The notes beneath the pieces were generated by a model. It saw only the letters and a program-made list of their open reading frames with translations, was not told the DNA's origin and did not search any database. DNA of 64,000 bases from Thiocapsa rosea. GTDB lineage: Bacteria > Pseudomonadota > Gammaproteobacteria > Chromatiales > Chromatiaceae. The stretch spans positions 1,472,501 to 1,536,500 of the forward strand of contig NZ_RBXL01000001.1 of NCBI RefSeq assembly GCF_003634315.1. The letters are read 5' to 3'. The position numbers were made by a program, and so were the translations under genes. This document shows, piece by piece, positions 35,324 to 43,829 of this stretch. Each line of letters opens with the position of its first letter. Position 1 is the first letter of the stretch.

Positions 35324-35672
35324 GCTTTGATGACCCGGAGGGCTTGCGAGTTCCCGCATAAGTCGGGCGCTTTGGTTCGCACGCGAGATGGACGCGGACG
35401 TGTGTCGGGGTCGCCCATCTCCTCCGCCATCCGCGCCAGGTACCGGGACGGCTTACCGAATTCCCTTCTCGGTCTCGGCATGCTGCCGGGGAGCAAGGAA
35501 ACATTCCGCGCCAACACTTGAGCCTCGCTCGCTGAGTTAATAGATCCCCTTCTTCTCTTCTTCCTCTCGGGCGAACTCGGGAATTAAGTAAACTGTCCCC
35601 GGATCTGGCAGACATAGCCACGCGAGCGAACAGCGCGGCAGAATAAGAAGAACCTCGGGCTGGGAGGCGGCA

Positions 35673-37631
35673 GTGTACATTTCAGAATTCTACGCGAGCG
35701 GCTTCCGGTGTTTCGATCCGACTGCCCCGTTGCAGTTGAAGCTCTCGCCTGGTCTCAATATCCTCGTGGGGCCAAACGACGCCGGCAAGAGCGCGATCAT
35801 CGATGCTGCCCGCTATGTCCTATGGACACGCGGCGACGATTACATCCGCCCCGACGAACACGACTTCCATGTCGGCGGGGACGGCATCCGTGGATGCGAC
35901 TTCCTCGTTCGCTGCACCTTCGACAACCTCAGCCCGGACGAAGAAGCCCGCTTTCTCGAATGGTGCACCAACGAAAAGGGAAACCTTCGCCTGCACGTTT
36001 GCATGCGCGGCGCCCGGCGTGTCTCACCAGGCGGCGGCAATGTCATCTCCAGCCAGCACCGCGCTGGTGCCGAGGGCGAAGGCCTGCCGCTCGACGGCGA
36101 GCTGCGCGAGTATTTGAAGGCCACCTATCTCAAGCCTCTGCGGGACGCCGAGCGCGAGATGCGCGCGGGCCGCCGATCGCGCCTGTCGCGCATTCTCGGC
36201 GCCATGCCCACGATGGGATCCCAGAGCAAGCCGGCGGCCCCGGGCGCCAACGCGACACTCCACGACACGCTGGCTGCCGCGGACACGGCGGTCCGCTCGA
36301 ACACCGTCGTAGGAGGCGTCGCCAGCAGCGTGAACACCGATTTTCTCGACAAACTGTCGTTCGTGGATGATCGCCTCGTGGCGACACTGGACCTAGGCGC
36401 GGGCGGGTCATTCGATCAGATCCTCGAACGGTTTGAGCTCTACCTCAACGCCAGGGCAGGCACCGAGCGAGTACAGCGCGGGTTGGGCTACAACAACCTG
36501 CTATTCATGGCGGCTGAGCTGCTGTTGCTTCAGTCGCATCCCGATCAGATCCCGTTCCTGCTGATAGAGGAGCCGGAAGCGCATCTACATCCTCAGCACC
36601 AGACGCTGTTCATGGAGGTGCTCGCAGCCCGCGCTGCCAAACCAGATCCCGAAAAAGGAGAGACCCATCAGCAGGTGCAGGTCCTGCTCACGACTCATAG
36701 TCCGCAGCTCGCGGCCGGTGCCGAGCTTGAGACCATGACGCTGATCGTCGGTCACCGCGCCTTTCCGCTGGGCATGGCCCATACCCGGCTCGAAGCGGAC
36801 GACTATGAGTTCCTTCGTCGGTTCCTCGACGCAACCAAAGCCAACCTGTTCTTCGCCCGCGCGCTGATTGTGGTCGAGGGCGACGGGGAGCACTTGTTGC
36901 TGCCCCCGATCGCCGAGAAGCTTGGACTCCCACTCAGCGGCCACGGCGTGTCGATCGTCAATGTTGGTCACCGCGGTCTGTTCCGATACAGCCGGATTCT
37001 GCAGCGTAAAGCTGGGAACGCGATCGCGGTGCCCGTGGCACTGATCCCCGATAGGGACATCCCGCCGCCCGAGGCGAAAGACCTCGTCGGCGACCGCAAG
37101 ACGGAGAACGAGCTGACCCCAGATGAGATCGCAGCACGACTGAAGACGCTGCGGCGCGACGTCGGGGACCCCGTCGACGCTTTCATCGCCGATTGCTGGA
37201 CGCTCGAGTTCGATCTCGCGCTCCGGCCCGAGCTTGCCGAGAGCGTTCACCAGGCGGTTCAGCTCGCAAAGACAAGCAGTCGCAAGCCCGAGCGACTTGC
37301 CAAGATCTTGGAGACGGCCAGCGCGACCTACGCAGGCTGGAAAGAGGCTGGGCTCTCTGCGACCGAGATCGCCGTCAAGATCTATAAACCTGTCCATAAC
37401 AAAGAGGCTTCTAAGGCCGCGGTCGCTGAGCAACTTGCCGCAATACTGCGTAAACGCTCCGATACGCCGGAGCAGATGCGCGATCGGCTCCCGCCATATC
37501 TGGTGCGAGCGATCGACTACGTGACGGGTGGCTATATCCCCGGTGCGCCGGCGCCCGCTCCCGAGCCGGAGGCGGAAGTCGAAGAGATCGGGGTCGCCGG
37601 GATGGAAGACGCGGCCGCGGCGGAGGTGTAG
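35673..37631 (+). CDS. gajA: Gabija GajA-like OLD-family ATPase/nuclease
   Basis: The 652-residue protein has an ABC-type ATPase with Walker A GPNDAGKS (residues 33-40), a split insertion, LLIEEPEAHLHPQ Walker B near 300, and an H-loop LLTTHSPQ near 340. A TOPRIM nuclease domain follows with VVEGDGEHLLLP near 400-411 and an acidic IPDRD near 458. This is the OLD class 2 architecture of GajA, which nicks DNA when nucleotide is depleted during phage infection. GTG start with GGGAGG upstream. A UvrD-like helicase gene follows 4 bp later. Confidence 0.85.
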   Translation: MYISEFYASGFRCFDPTAPLQLKLSPGLNILVGPNDAGKSAIIDAARYVLWTRGDDYIRPDEHDFHVGGDGIRGCDFLVRCTFDNLSPDEEARFLEWCTNEKGNLRLHVCMRGARRVSPGGGNVISSQHRAGAEGEGLPLDGELREYLKATYLKPLRDAEREMRAGRRSRLSRILGAMPTMGSQSKPAAPGANATLHDTLAAADTAVRSNTVVGGVASSVNTDFLDKLSFVDDRLVATLDLGAGGSFDQILERFELYLNARAGTERVQRGLGYNNLLFMAAELLLLQSHPDQIPFLLIEEPEAHLHPQHQTLFMEVLAARAAKPDPEKGETHQQVQVLLTTHSPQLAAGAELETMTLIVGHRAFPLGMAHTRLEADDYEFLRRFLDATKANLFFARALIVVEGDGEHLLLPPIAEKLGLPLSGHGVSIVNVGHRGLFRYSRILQRKAGNAIAVPVALIPDRDIPPPEAKDLVGDRKTENELTPDEIAARLKTLRRDVGDPVDAFIADCWTLEFDLALRPELAESVHQAVQLAKTSSRKPERLAKILETASATYAGWKEAGLSATEIAVKIYKPVHNKEASKAAVAEQLAAILRKRSDTPEQMRDRLPPYLVRAIDYVTGGYIPGAPAPAPEPEAEVEEIGVAGMEDAAAAEV

Positions 37632-37635
37632 CGCC

Positions 37636-39615
37636 ATGTTCGAAATCCTGCCGCTCACACCTGAACTGCTCGCCGAACTTGGCGACGAGCTGGGCGGCTG
37701 CGATTTCACCGATCCGAGCCAGATCGACTTCCTTGCGAAGGCTACTCCATGTGACGTCCAGGCGGCGCCCGGCAACGGCAAGACGACGCTGCTGGCGGCG
37801 AAGCTCGCGCTACTTTCGCGCAACTGGACGACCCGCAGGCGGGGCGTCTGCGTCATCTCGCACACCAATGCCGCGCGAACGGAGGTCGAAGACTTGATCG
37901 CGCGTCATCCGACCGCGGCGCGGCTGATGGCCTATCCTCATTTCACCGGCACGGTCACGGCTTTCATCAACCAGTATCTCGCCTTGCCCTATCTTCGAGG
38001 CATGGGCTGGCACGTGCGCCAGATTGACGACGATGCCTTCGCGGCCGAGGCGTTGCGGCGTTATCCGTCGTTCTGGGCATTGAAGAAGCAAGCAGAGAGG
38101 GCTAGCGCAACTGTAGTCAAATGGGTTGGCAATCTCACACTCGACCCAGCCTTTGATGACGTAAGGGATGAACCCGCAAGCCTGACAGTGCAGCGGCAAA
38201 AGGGCCAGCACGGTGCTGATACAAATTGCGGCAAGGCATTAGCAAAGCTCAAGGCTTCGATGGTCAAGAGCGGGCTCTATCGCTACGCCGACATGACCGC
38301 GCTTGCATGGCGTGCGCTCCGAGAAAACCCGGCTCTGGCCGAGCGGCTTCGCGATCGCTTCCCGCTCGTCATTCTTGATGAGGCGCAGGACACCTATGGC
38401 GACCAGCTCCGGCTACTGGAGCACGTCTTCAAGCAGGACGGGGCGGCGTTCCAACGCCTCGGGGACAGCAATCAAACGCTCTATGAGGACGATGGAGCAG
38501 CGCCGGCCTATTGGGCGCCGGGTCCCGGTTGTATCCCTCTTGATACGAGTCGCAGGTTCGGTGGGGAGATCGCCGGTTTTGCAAGCCGGCTGACCGCGCG
38601 ACAGGCTCAGACAATCGTAGGACTGGGCGCTCGGCCGGCGTCGCGGGTGATGTTCCTTTTCGATGAAGCTACGATCGGACGGGTTTTCGGAGCCTTCGCT
38701 GAAGAGGCACGAGCGCTGTGGGGCAGTGATTGCAGCACGCGCGACGTCTGGGCGGTCGCGTCGCGTCACAATCCGGCCAGCAAAAAAGGGGCGTGGCGGC
38801 CGAAGAGTCTCGTCGACTACCATCCCGCGTATCGCAGCGAAGGCGGATCTCGATCGAAAGCGAACCTCCTTTGCCGGCAGCTTCAGAAGGCTGCGGTCCA
38901 CCACGCCTCGGCGCGACCGCCCGCAGAGGTCAGTGAGATGCTCGCCGCGGGCGTGTCTGGACTGGCGCGGGCTCATGGTTGGAAAACAGCGAATGATCGT
39001 CCGATCACCGCGCAAAACGTCTGGGCGGCACTAGCGCATCGCGACCTCGCGTTGCCACGCACCATACGACGACTGCTGCGGGACCATGTGCTTGTCGGCG
39101 ATACGGTGTGGCAAGAGTCGGCATGGCGGGCGTTCGGGGAAGCATTGCTTCCGCTCTTCAGTCCGGCTCCTCAGGGCGCCGAGGGCGACATCGCGGATTT
39201 TTGCATCTTTGTCGATGAGCAGAAGGCCGATCTTGCCGACCCCGAGCGCCGCTCCACGAAACAGGTTCAATTCGACGATCTCACATTGCGGCTGGGGTCG
39301 ATCCACTCGGTCAAGGGCAAGAGCGTAGACGGAATTCTCGTTGTCGAGAGCGAGGTATGGAAAGGCAGCAGCGCAGACAAGCAATGCATCGACCTGACCG
39401 CGGTGCTTCCACACGCGTTCGGCGTGACCGACGAGCTCTTTACGGGGGTAAGGCTCACCGCCGCGACAAACGTCTTCGTAGGCGTAACCAGGCCGCGCGA
39501 GTTGCTAGGCCTCGCGCTGCGCAAATCCGAAGCAACGGTTCTGATGGGCCCCGCCGTGGATCAAGGGTGGAAAGTCGTCGACCTGGTCGCCCAGGCTGCA
39601 GAGCTGAAGGAATGA
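37636..39615 (+). CDS. gajB: Gabija GajB-like UvrD/Rep helicase
   Basis: The 659-residue SF1 helicase has a Walker A QAAPGNGKTT (about 42-51), a Walker B VILDEAQDTYGDQ near 245, motif IV-V region IHSVKGKSVDGILVVES near 555, and motif VI VFVGVTRPRELLGL near 612. It is longer than the ~500-residue founding GajB, mainly through insertions between the motifs. GGAGGTG precedes the ATG. With GajA it forms a complete two-gene Gabija-like antiphage system. Confidence 0.83.
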   Translation: MFEILPLTPELLAELGDELGGCDFTDPSQIDFLAKATPCDVQAAPGNGKTTLLAAKLALLSRNWTTRRRGVCVISHTNAARTEVEDLIARHPTAARLMAYPHFTGTVTAFINQYLALPYLRGMGWHVRQIDDDAFAAEALRRYPSFWALKKQAERASATVVKWVGNLTLDPAFDDVRDEPASLTVQRQKGQHGADTNCGKALAKLKASMVKSGLYRYADMTALAWRALRENPALAERLRDRFPLVILDEAQDTYGDQLRLLEHVFKQDGAAFQRLGDSNQTLYEDDGAAPAYWAPGPGCIPLDTSRRFGGEIAGFASRLTARQAQTIVGLGARPASRVMFLFDEATIGRVFGAFAEEARALWGSDCSTRDVWAVASRHNPASKKGAWRPKSLVDYHPAYRSEGGSRSKANLLCRQLQKAAVHHASARPPAEVSEMLAAGVSGLARAHGWKTANDRPITAQNVWAALAHRDLALPRTIRRLLRDHVLVGDTVWQESAWRAFGEALLPLFSPAPQGAEGDIADFCIFVDEQKADLADPERRSTKQVQFDDLTLRLGSIHSVKGKSVDGILVVESEVWKGSSADKQCIDLTAVLPHAFGVTDELFTGVRLTAATNVFVGVTRPRELLGLALRKSEATVLMGPAVDQGWKVVDLVAQAAELKE

Positions 39616-39821
39616 GCGGGCCCGTGTCGAAGGTCGGACTGGGCACGTCGAGCAAGCTCATTGGTTTGACCAAGCATGCGAAGCACCGCCACGTGCCAAG
39701 CCCGATCTCTCTGCATTTCGTCGCGCCACCGGCCCAACTGATGCAGTATCACATAGGCGGGAGTTCCACCCGCTAGAACACGCGGACTTGCCAGGCTGCT
39801 ATGACCGCTTTTTTTAGCGAT

Positions 39822-40043
39822 TTAAGCAACCTCACTCATGGGGCGAACCCGTGGCGGCGGGAGCGCCCGACCCTCCGCTTTGAAATGTTCTACGACATCC
39901 TGTACGACGTCGCAAAGCTCCCCATAGAGAGCGATGGGATCGTCACCATGTATGCCGGTAATTAGATCAGGGCACTTTCCAATGTACACTTGATCCTCAT
40001 CACTCCACTCCACCCATTTGTGGTATTTGTCGAAATCTTTCAT
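39822..40043 (-). CDS. hicB: HicB-type antitoxin (short form)
   Basis: The 73-residue protein has the HicB partial RNase H-like fold (YHKWVEWSDEDQVYIGKCPDLITGIHGDDPIALYGELCDVVQDVVEHF). It ends without the DNA-binding domain many HicB proteins carry. It overlaps hicA upstream by 4 bp, the standard hicAB order. It should neutralise HicA. Confidence 0.82.
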   Translation of the reverse strand: MKDFDKYHKWVEWSDEDQVYIGKCPDLITGIHGDDPIALYGELCDVVQDVVEHFKAEGRALPPPRVRPMSEVA

Positions 40044-40243
40044 TTGCTCACCATGTCGATTGCCTGCGCGACCTGCTTTTCTTGGTAGCGTTTTGCATCG
40101 TCACCGGTCTTGCCGCTTACGGTTACCGCACCTGCATACTTTGGATGGACAAGTTTTCGGTGGGAGCCTTTGCCTGCGCCAGGTATCTCTTCGAAGCCTG
40201 CATCCCTGAGGGCCGCCAAGAGGTCACGAATTTTCTGGGGCAT
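40040..40243 (-). CDS. hicA: HicA-type mRNA interferase toxin
   Basis: The 67-residue double-stranded-RNA-binding-like toxin has MPQKIRDLLAALRDAGFEE, then GAGKGSHRKLVHP holding the catalytic histidine (GSH), and a family-typical C-terminus. Toxin first, antitoxin second, with overlapping genes. AAAGGCGA lies upstream as ribosome site. Confidence 0.85.
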   Translation of the reverse strand: MPQKIRDLLAALRDAGFEEIPGAGKGSHRKLVHPKYAGAVTVSGKTGDDAKRYQEKQVAQAIDMVSK

Positions 40244-40603
40244 CGATTCGCCTTTCTATTTCGTGAATTCAACGCGTTCTAGGTTGGCATGGGCCACGTC
40301 CGGCCTAGACTGAGACGGGCCACCCGAGCGCTTGCGACAGGTCTCGAGCCGGTCTCAAGTGGTCGGTTGGGAGTTTCGCCATTCGGTGGACGCGGTGCAA
40401 CTGCTGCTTGTTGACGTTGCGCACGTTTTAAGCCGGGATGGCGACGTTGCGGTTCGCTGCCGCGCACCACAACCTAAGCGCTGTCGGCAGTCAAATGAGG
40501 GTGAAGCCACGGCGCGCCTCGATCGGTTGACGCGGGAACCGGATCGCTCAAGCCAAGCGCCCGATGCCCCCGCGCTCAGGCCCCAACGAAAAGCCGGGGC
40601 TCA
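40244..40603. other. Gap between the two hicAB modules, no gene seen
   Basis: These 360 bp contain no reading frame with family features on either strand. A GC-rich inverted sequence GCCCC...GGGGC lies at the end of the second hicB (about 40580-40602) but lacks a T-run. Confidence 0.4.
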
Positions 40604-40927
40604 TCAGGGCCTTGAGACCGCGGCCTCGATGCGCTTGGCGATCCACTGATTCAGGCTCAACCCTTCGGCTTCGGCTCGCGCGGCGGCGCGACGATGGACC
40701 TCGGGCGTTAGCCGGAGCGGTATCCTGCCTTTGAAGGTGCGGTCGGGCTGCTCACCACGTTCCGCACAGAAGGCGAGGTAATCGTCAATGCTGTCGCGAA
40801 AGGCCTGCTCGACCTCGCGATAGGTCTCACCCTCGAACGTGATGACGTCCCTAAGCCCGACCACTCGCCCGATGAACGCGCCCTCGTCCGGCTCGACGGT
40901 TCCCACATAACCCTTATATTCAAGCAT
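40604..40927 (-). CDS. hicB: HicB-family antitoxin with C-terminal ribbon-helix-helix
   Basis: The 107-residue protein has the HicB N-terminal fold (YKGYVGTVEPDEGAFIGRV, DVITFEGETYREVEQAF) and a C-terminal DNA-binding ribbon-helix-helix (RIPLRLTPEVHRRAAARAEA, LSLNQWIAKRIEAAV). It is the antitoxin and autorepressor of the second module. It overlaps the toxin gene by 8 bp. Confidence 0.87.
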   Translation of the reverse strand: MLEYKGYVGTVEPDEGAFIGRVVGLRDVITFEGETYREVEQAFRDSIDDYLAFCAERGEQPDRTFKGRIPLRLTPEVHRRAAARAEAEGLSLNQWIAKRIEAAVSRP

Positions 40928-41195
40928 CGTCGTGCTCCCCGGCGGGTGTTATTCCCGCCGCTTCGAGGAATTCCCGTACGGACCGCACGGCCCCGCGCTT
41001 CGCCTGTGGACTCGGGTGCGGGCGGTGAAACACCGCGCGGACACCCTTGAGAGCAACCCGCACTCGGCTTCCGGCGCCTTCACTGACCTCGGCGCCAAGC
41101 GCCCGCAAGAGTGCCTCGATCTCGCTCCATCGGATGTCCGCGGGAACGGGGTCCGTGAAGATCCGGGACAAGATCAGTCGCTGGCGTCGGTTCAT
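40920..41195 (-). CDS. hicA: HicA-family toxin
   Basis: The 91-residue HicA variant has DIRWSEIEALLRALGAEVSEGAGSRVRVALKG followed by VFHRPHPSPQAKRGAVRSVREFLEAAG. The usual GSH is GSR here, as in the HicA subgroup with a GSRV motif and a later conserved His pair (HRPHP). Activity is therefore likely retained. It lies upstream of its antitoxin gene. Confidence 0.83.
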   Translation of the reverse strand: MNRRQRLILSRIFTDPVPADIRWSEIEALLRALGAEVSEGAGSRVRVALKGVRAVFHRPHPSPQAKRGAVRSVREFLEAAGITPAGEHDDA

Positions 41196-41242
41196 CTGCC
41201 AACGATATCAGATCGCCATATCACGTCTAAACCACATTTGGA

Positions 41243-41274
41243 TTCAGCACCGATTCAGTTTGACCCCCTAATCT
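41243..41274 (+). promoter_or_regulatory. TTCAG-N6-TTCAG box and -10 of the heavy-metal efflux operon
   Basis: TTCAGCACCGATTCAG (half-sites 41243-41247 and 41254-41258) is followed 10 nt later by TAATCT (41269-41274), 18 bp before the first start codon. The match to 30941-30956 and the distance to the -10 box point to activation by one of the two PepSY-linked regulators. Confidence 0.6.
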
Positions 41275-41292
41275 CTCCCTCGTGCCCACCTC

Positions 41293-42534
41293 ATGCAGGT
41301 CGCGATCGGAGCCATGTCTCGTCCCCTTCTCATCATCCCGTTGATCGGTCTGCTGCTGACCGGTGCCGGCAGTGCCGCGTCGACGACCCTCGCCGAGGCG
41401 ATCGGCGCCGCGCTGGCGCTTGCCGAGCAGACGCCGCGGGTGACGGCCGCCCGGCAGGAGGCGGATGCGATCCGCGCGCAGGCGGGGAGTCTCGTCGCGC
41501 AGGATCCCGCGCTGCGGGTGAAATATCTGTCCGATGAATTGACCGAGGGTGGCGGGGCGAATGAATGGGAGGCGATGTTGGATCTCCCGCTCTGGCTACC
41601 GGGTCAGCGCGGTGCCCGCCAAGCCGTCGCCGGCGCGGTCGACAGCCAAGCCGGGACGCTGGAACGTCTGCTGCGCTGGGAGATGGCCGGGCGGGTTCGA
41701 CAGGCCGCCTGGGAGGCCGCCTTCGCCGAGGGCCGGCTGCGCCAGGCCGAGATCGCGCTGGATGCCTCCCGTGCCCTGGAGGCAACGGTCGCCAAACGCA
41801 CGGATGCCGGGGAGCTTGCGCGGGTCGACCTCTTACTGGCCCGTCAGGAGACTCTCGGCCGTGAAGTGGATCTGCAGTCTGCGCAGGTCGAGTCCCGGCG
41901 TGCGCATGGTGCCTATCGGCACCTGACCGGCGCCGACAGCCTGCCCGAGCCGCTCACCGAATCCCCGCCGCCGACATCCGATACAGCGCCCGTGCTGCCG
42001 CCAAACCATCCGCTGTTGGCCGACAGCGACGGCGCCCTGGCCCGTGCGCGCGCCGACCGCAAGCAGGTCGGGGCGGACCGGCGCGGCCATCCGACCCTGA
42101 GCATCGGCGGGAAGCGCGCGCAGGAGCTGCGCGGCGAAGACACCCTGGACTCATTGCAGATCGAGGTCAGCATGCCCTTCGGTCTGGCCAGCCAATCCGC
42201 GCCTGCACTGGCGTCGGCCGAGCGCGCCTACACCGAGCGCCTCAACGAGCTGCATCGCAACCGGCTGGAAGCAGAGCAGACCCTGACCAGCGCCGACATC
42301 GAGCGTCTCGGTGCGGCCGAGGCCCTGTCCGTGGCCGAGCGCCGCCATGCCCTCACGCAGGACGCGTTGCGTCTGATGCGCCGCGCCTTCGATCTCGGCG
42401 AGACCGATCTCGCCGAGCTGCTGCGTGCCGAGGACCGCGCTCGCGAGGCGAGCATGGATCTGGAGCTGCGTCGCCTGGAGCAGGGCCGCGCCCTGGCCCG
42501 GCTCAATCAAGCCTTAGGAGTGATCCCGGAATGA
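41293..42534 (+). CDS. Outer-membrane efflux channel (CusC/CzcC-like, TolC family)
   Basis: The 413-residue protein has an N-terminal signal (LLIIPLIGLLLTGAGSA) and the repeated helical/beta TolC-family structure rich in Ala, Arg, Glu and Leu (QTPRVTAARQEADAIRAQAG, ALRLMRRAFDLGETDLAELL). It is the exit duct of the efflux pump encoded downstream. ATG 41293 was kept; ATG 41314 (MSRPLLII) would give a more normal signal peptide and is equally possible. It overlaps the adaptor gene by 4 bp. Confidence 0.87.
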   Translation: MQVAIGAMSRPLLIIPLIGLLLTGAGSAASTTLAEAIGAALALAEQTPRVTAARQEADAIRAQAGSLVAQDPALRVKYLSDELTEGGGANEWEAMLDLPLWLPGQRGARQAVAGAVDSQAGTLERLLRWEMAGRVRQAAWEAAFAEGRLRQAEIALDASRALEATVAKRTDAGELARVDLLLARQETLGREVDLQSAQVESRRAHGAYRHLTGADSLPEPLTESPPPTSDTAPVLPPNHPLLADSDGALARARADRKQVGADRRGHPTLSIGGKRAQELRGEDTLDSLQIEVSMPFGLASQSAPALASAERAYTERLNELHRNRLEAEQTLTSADIERLGAAEALSVAERRHALTQDALRLMRRAFDLGETDLAELLRAEDRAREASMDLELRRLEQGRALARLNQALGVIPE

Positions 42535-43829
42535 GCCTTCTCAGTCGTGTTGCCGACGCAGGAATGGGGGTGAAGCAGCCGCCAGCCCCCTGCCGCCAGC
42601 CTCCAGCTATGGGGTTGGCCTGCATTGTCGTGTCCGAGGTCAGGTCCCGTCAGAGTCGCCGCGCCATCCGGCTTGCGGAAAGCAGCAGGAGGCTGGAGGC
42701 AGGAGGCCGGGGGCTGAAGGCAGGAGGCTGGAGGCTCCCCCTAACGCCGACCCTCTGCTTGCTCCTGGCCATGCTGGCGCAGGTCAGCACCGCCCAATCC
42801 GCGAGCCTGATCGCCGTGGATGCCGACCAGCAGAGCGCGTTCGGCATCACCCTGACCGCCCCGCTCCCGGCCGCCGAGACCCTCACCCGGCGTTACCCGG
42901 CCGAGGTGGCGGTGCCGAACCGGCAGATGCGCGTGGTGGCGGCGCCGCAGAGCGGCGTGCTGGAGAGTCTTATGGTCGCCGAGGGCGAGCGGGTCGAGGT
43001 CGGCCAGGTCTTGGCCGAGCTGCGCAGCCCGGAGCTGGTGGACGCGCAGAGCCAGTATCTGGAGTCATTGACACGGCTCGAGCTGATCGAGACCGAGCTG
43101 GCCCGCGATCGCACCTTGTTCCGCGAAGGCGTGATCGCCGAGCGGCGCTTGCTGGAGAGCCAATCCAAGCAGCGCGAGTTGACGACGATGGTCGAGCAGC
43201 GTCTTCAGTTGCTGGAGCTGGCCGGTTTCGGCAGCGAGGACATCAAAACGCTCGCGCGCACCCGGCGGCTGACCAGTCGGCTGCCGGTACGCGCGCCGAT
43301 CGGCGGCGTGGTGCTGGAGCAGATCGTGAGCACGGGCCAGTCGGTCGCGACCGCCGCGCCGCTCTACCGGGTGGCCGAGCTCAACCCCTTGTGGCTCGAA
43401 ATCCATGTGCCGGTGGAACGCATCGTCGGGGTGCAGGAGGGCGGACGTGTTCTCCTGCCCCGCGAGGGTACCGCTGGAACGGTCGTAACCATCGGGCGAA
43501 TGGTCCATGGTCAGGATCAGGGTGTGTTGGTGCGCGCCGAGATCACCGAGGGGACGGAGGGACTGCGTCCGGGTCAGTTCGTCGAGGTCCAGTTGAGCGC
43601 AGAGGCGCAAGGCGAGAGTTGGCGCGTCCCGCTGGAGTCCGTGGTACGCCATGCAGGTCACGCCTATGTGTTCGTGAATCGCGGCGGCGGATTCGAAGCG
43701 CTCACGGTACGGGTGCTCGCCGAGGAGGAAGGCAGCGCCGTGATCGCGGGTGAGCTGACGGCGGCCGACCGCCTCGCGGTCACGGGTGTCGTCGCCGTGA
43801 AGGCGGCCTGGCTTGGGGGCGCTGAATAA
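42531..43829 (+). CDS. Heavy-metal efflux periplasmic adaptor (CusB/CzcB-like)
   Basis: The 432-residue adaptor carries the barrel-sandwich halves APQSGVLESLMVAEGERVEVGQ and VRAPIGGVVLEQIVSTGQSV around a coiled coil, then beta-barrel and membrane-proximal domains. The first ~70 residues are encoded by a repeat-like purine/pyrimidine-biased insert (42572-42739) and look non-natural. The real signal helix is TPTLCLLLAMLAQVSTAQSA at about 75-94. A later start may be used in practice. It overlaps the permease start by one base. Confidence 0.87.
   Translation: MSLLSRVADAGMGVKQPPAPCRQPPAMGLACIVVSEVRSRQSRRAIRLAESSRRLEAGGRGLKAGGWRLPLTPTLCLLLAMLAQVSTAQSASLIAVDADQQSAFGITLTAPLPAAETLTRRYPAEVAVPNRQMRVVAAPQSGVLESLMVAEGERVEVGQVLAELRSPELVDAQSQYLESLTRLELIETELARDRTLFREGVIAERRLLESQSKQRELTTMVEQRLQLLELAGFGSEDIKTLARTRRLTSRLPVRAPIGGVVLEQIVSTGQSVATAAPLYRVAELNPLWLEIHVPVERIVGVQEGGRVLLPREGTAGTVVTIGRMVHGQDQGVLVRAEITEGTEGLRPGQFVEVQLSAEAQGESWRVPLESVVRHAGHAYVFVNRGGGFEALTVRVLAEEEGSAVIAGELTAADRLAVTGVVAVKAAWLGGAE
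42572..42739. repeat. Inverted CCAGCCTCC/GGAGGCTGG insert in the adaptor 5' end
   Basis: A left block rich in CCAGCC and CTGCCGCC (42572-42604) faces right blocks GCAGGAGGCTGGAGGC repeated at about 42684 and 42720. The two sides are complementary. It resembles an intergenic palindromic repeat rather than coding sequence, yet the reading frame stays open through it. Confidence 0.55.

Noticed and set aside
35673-39615. Other OLD-nuclease defence systems instead of Gabija
   Set aside because: The partner is a UvrD/Rep-like helicase directly downstream, which is the Gabija arrangement; no reverse transcriptase or small ATPase partner is present.
40920-41195. Second HicA as an inactive toxin because GSH is GSR
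   Set aside because: A HicA subgroup carries GSRV with conserved histidines further on (HRPHP), so loss of activity is not supported.
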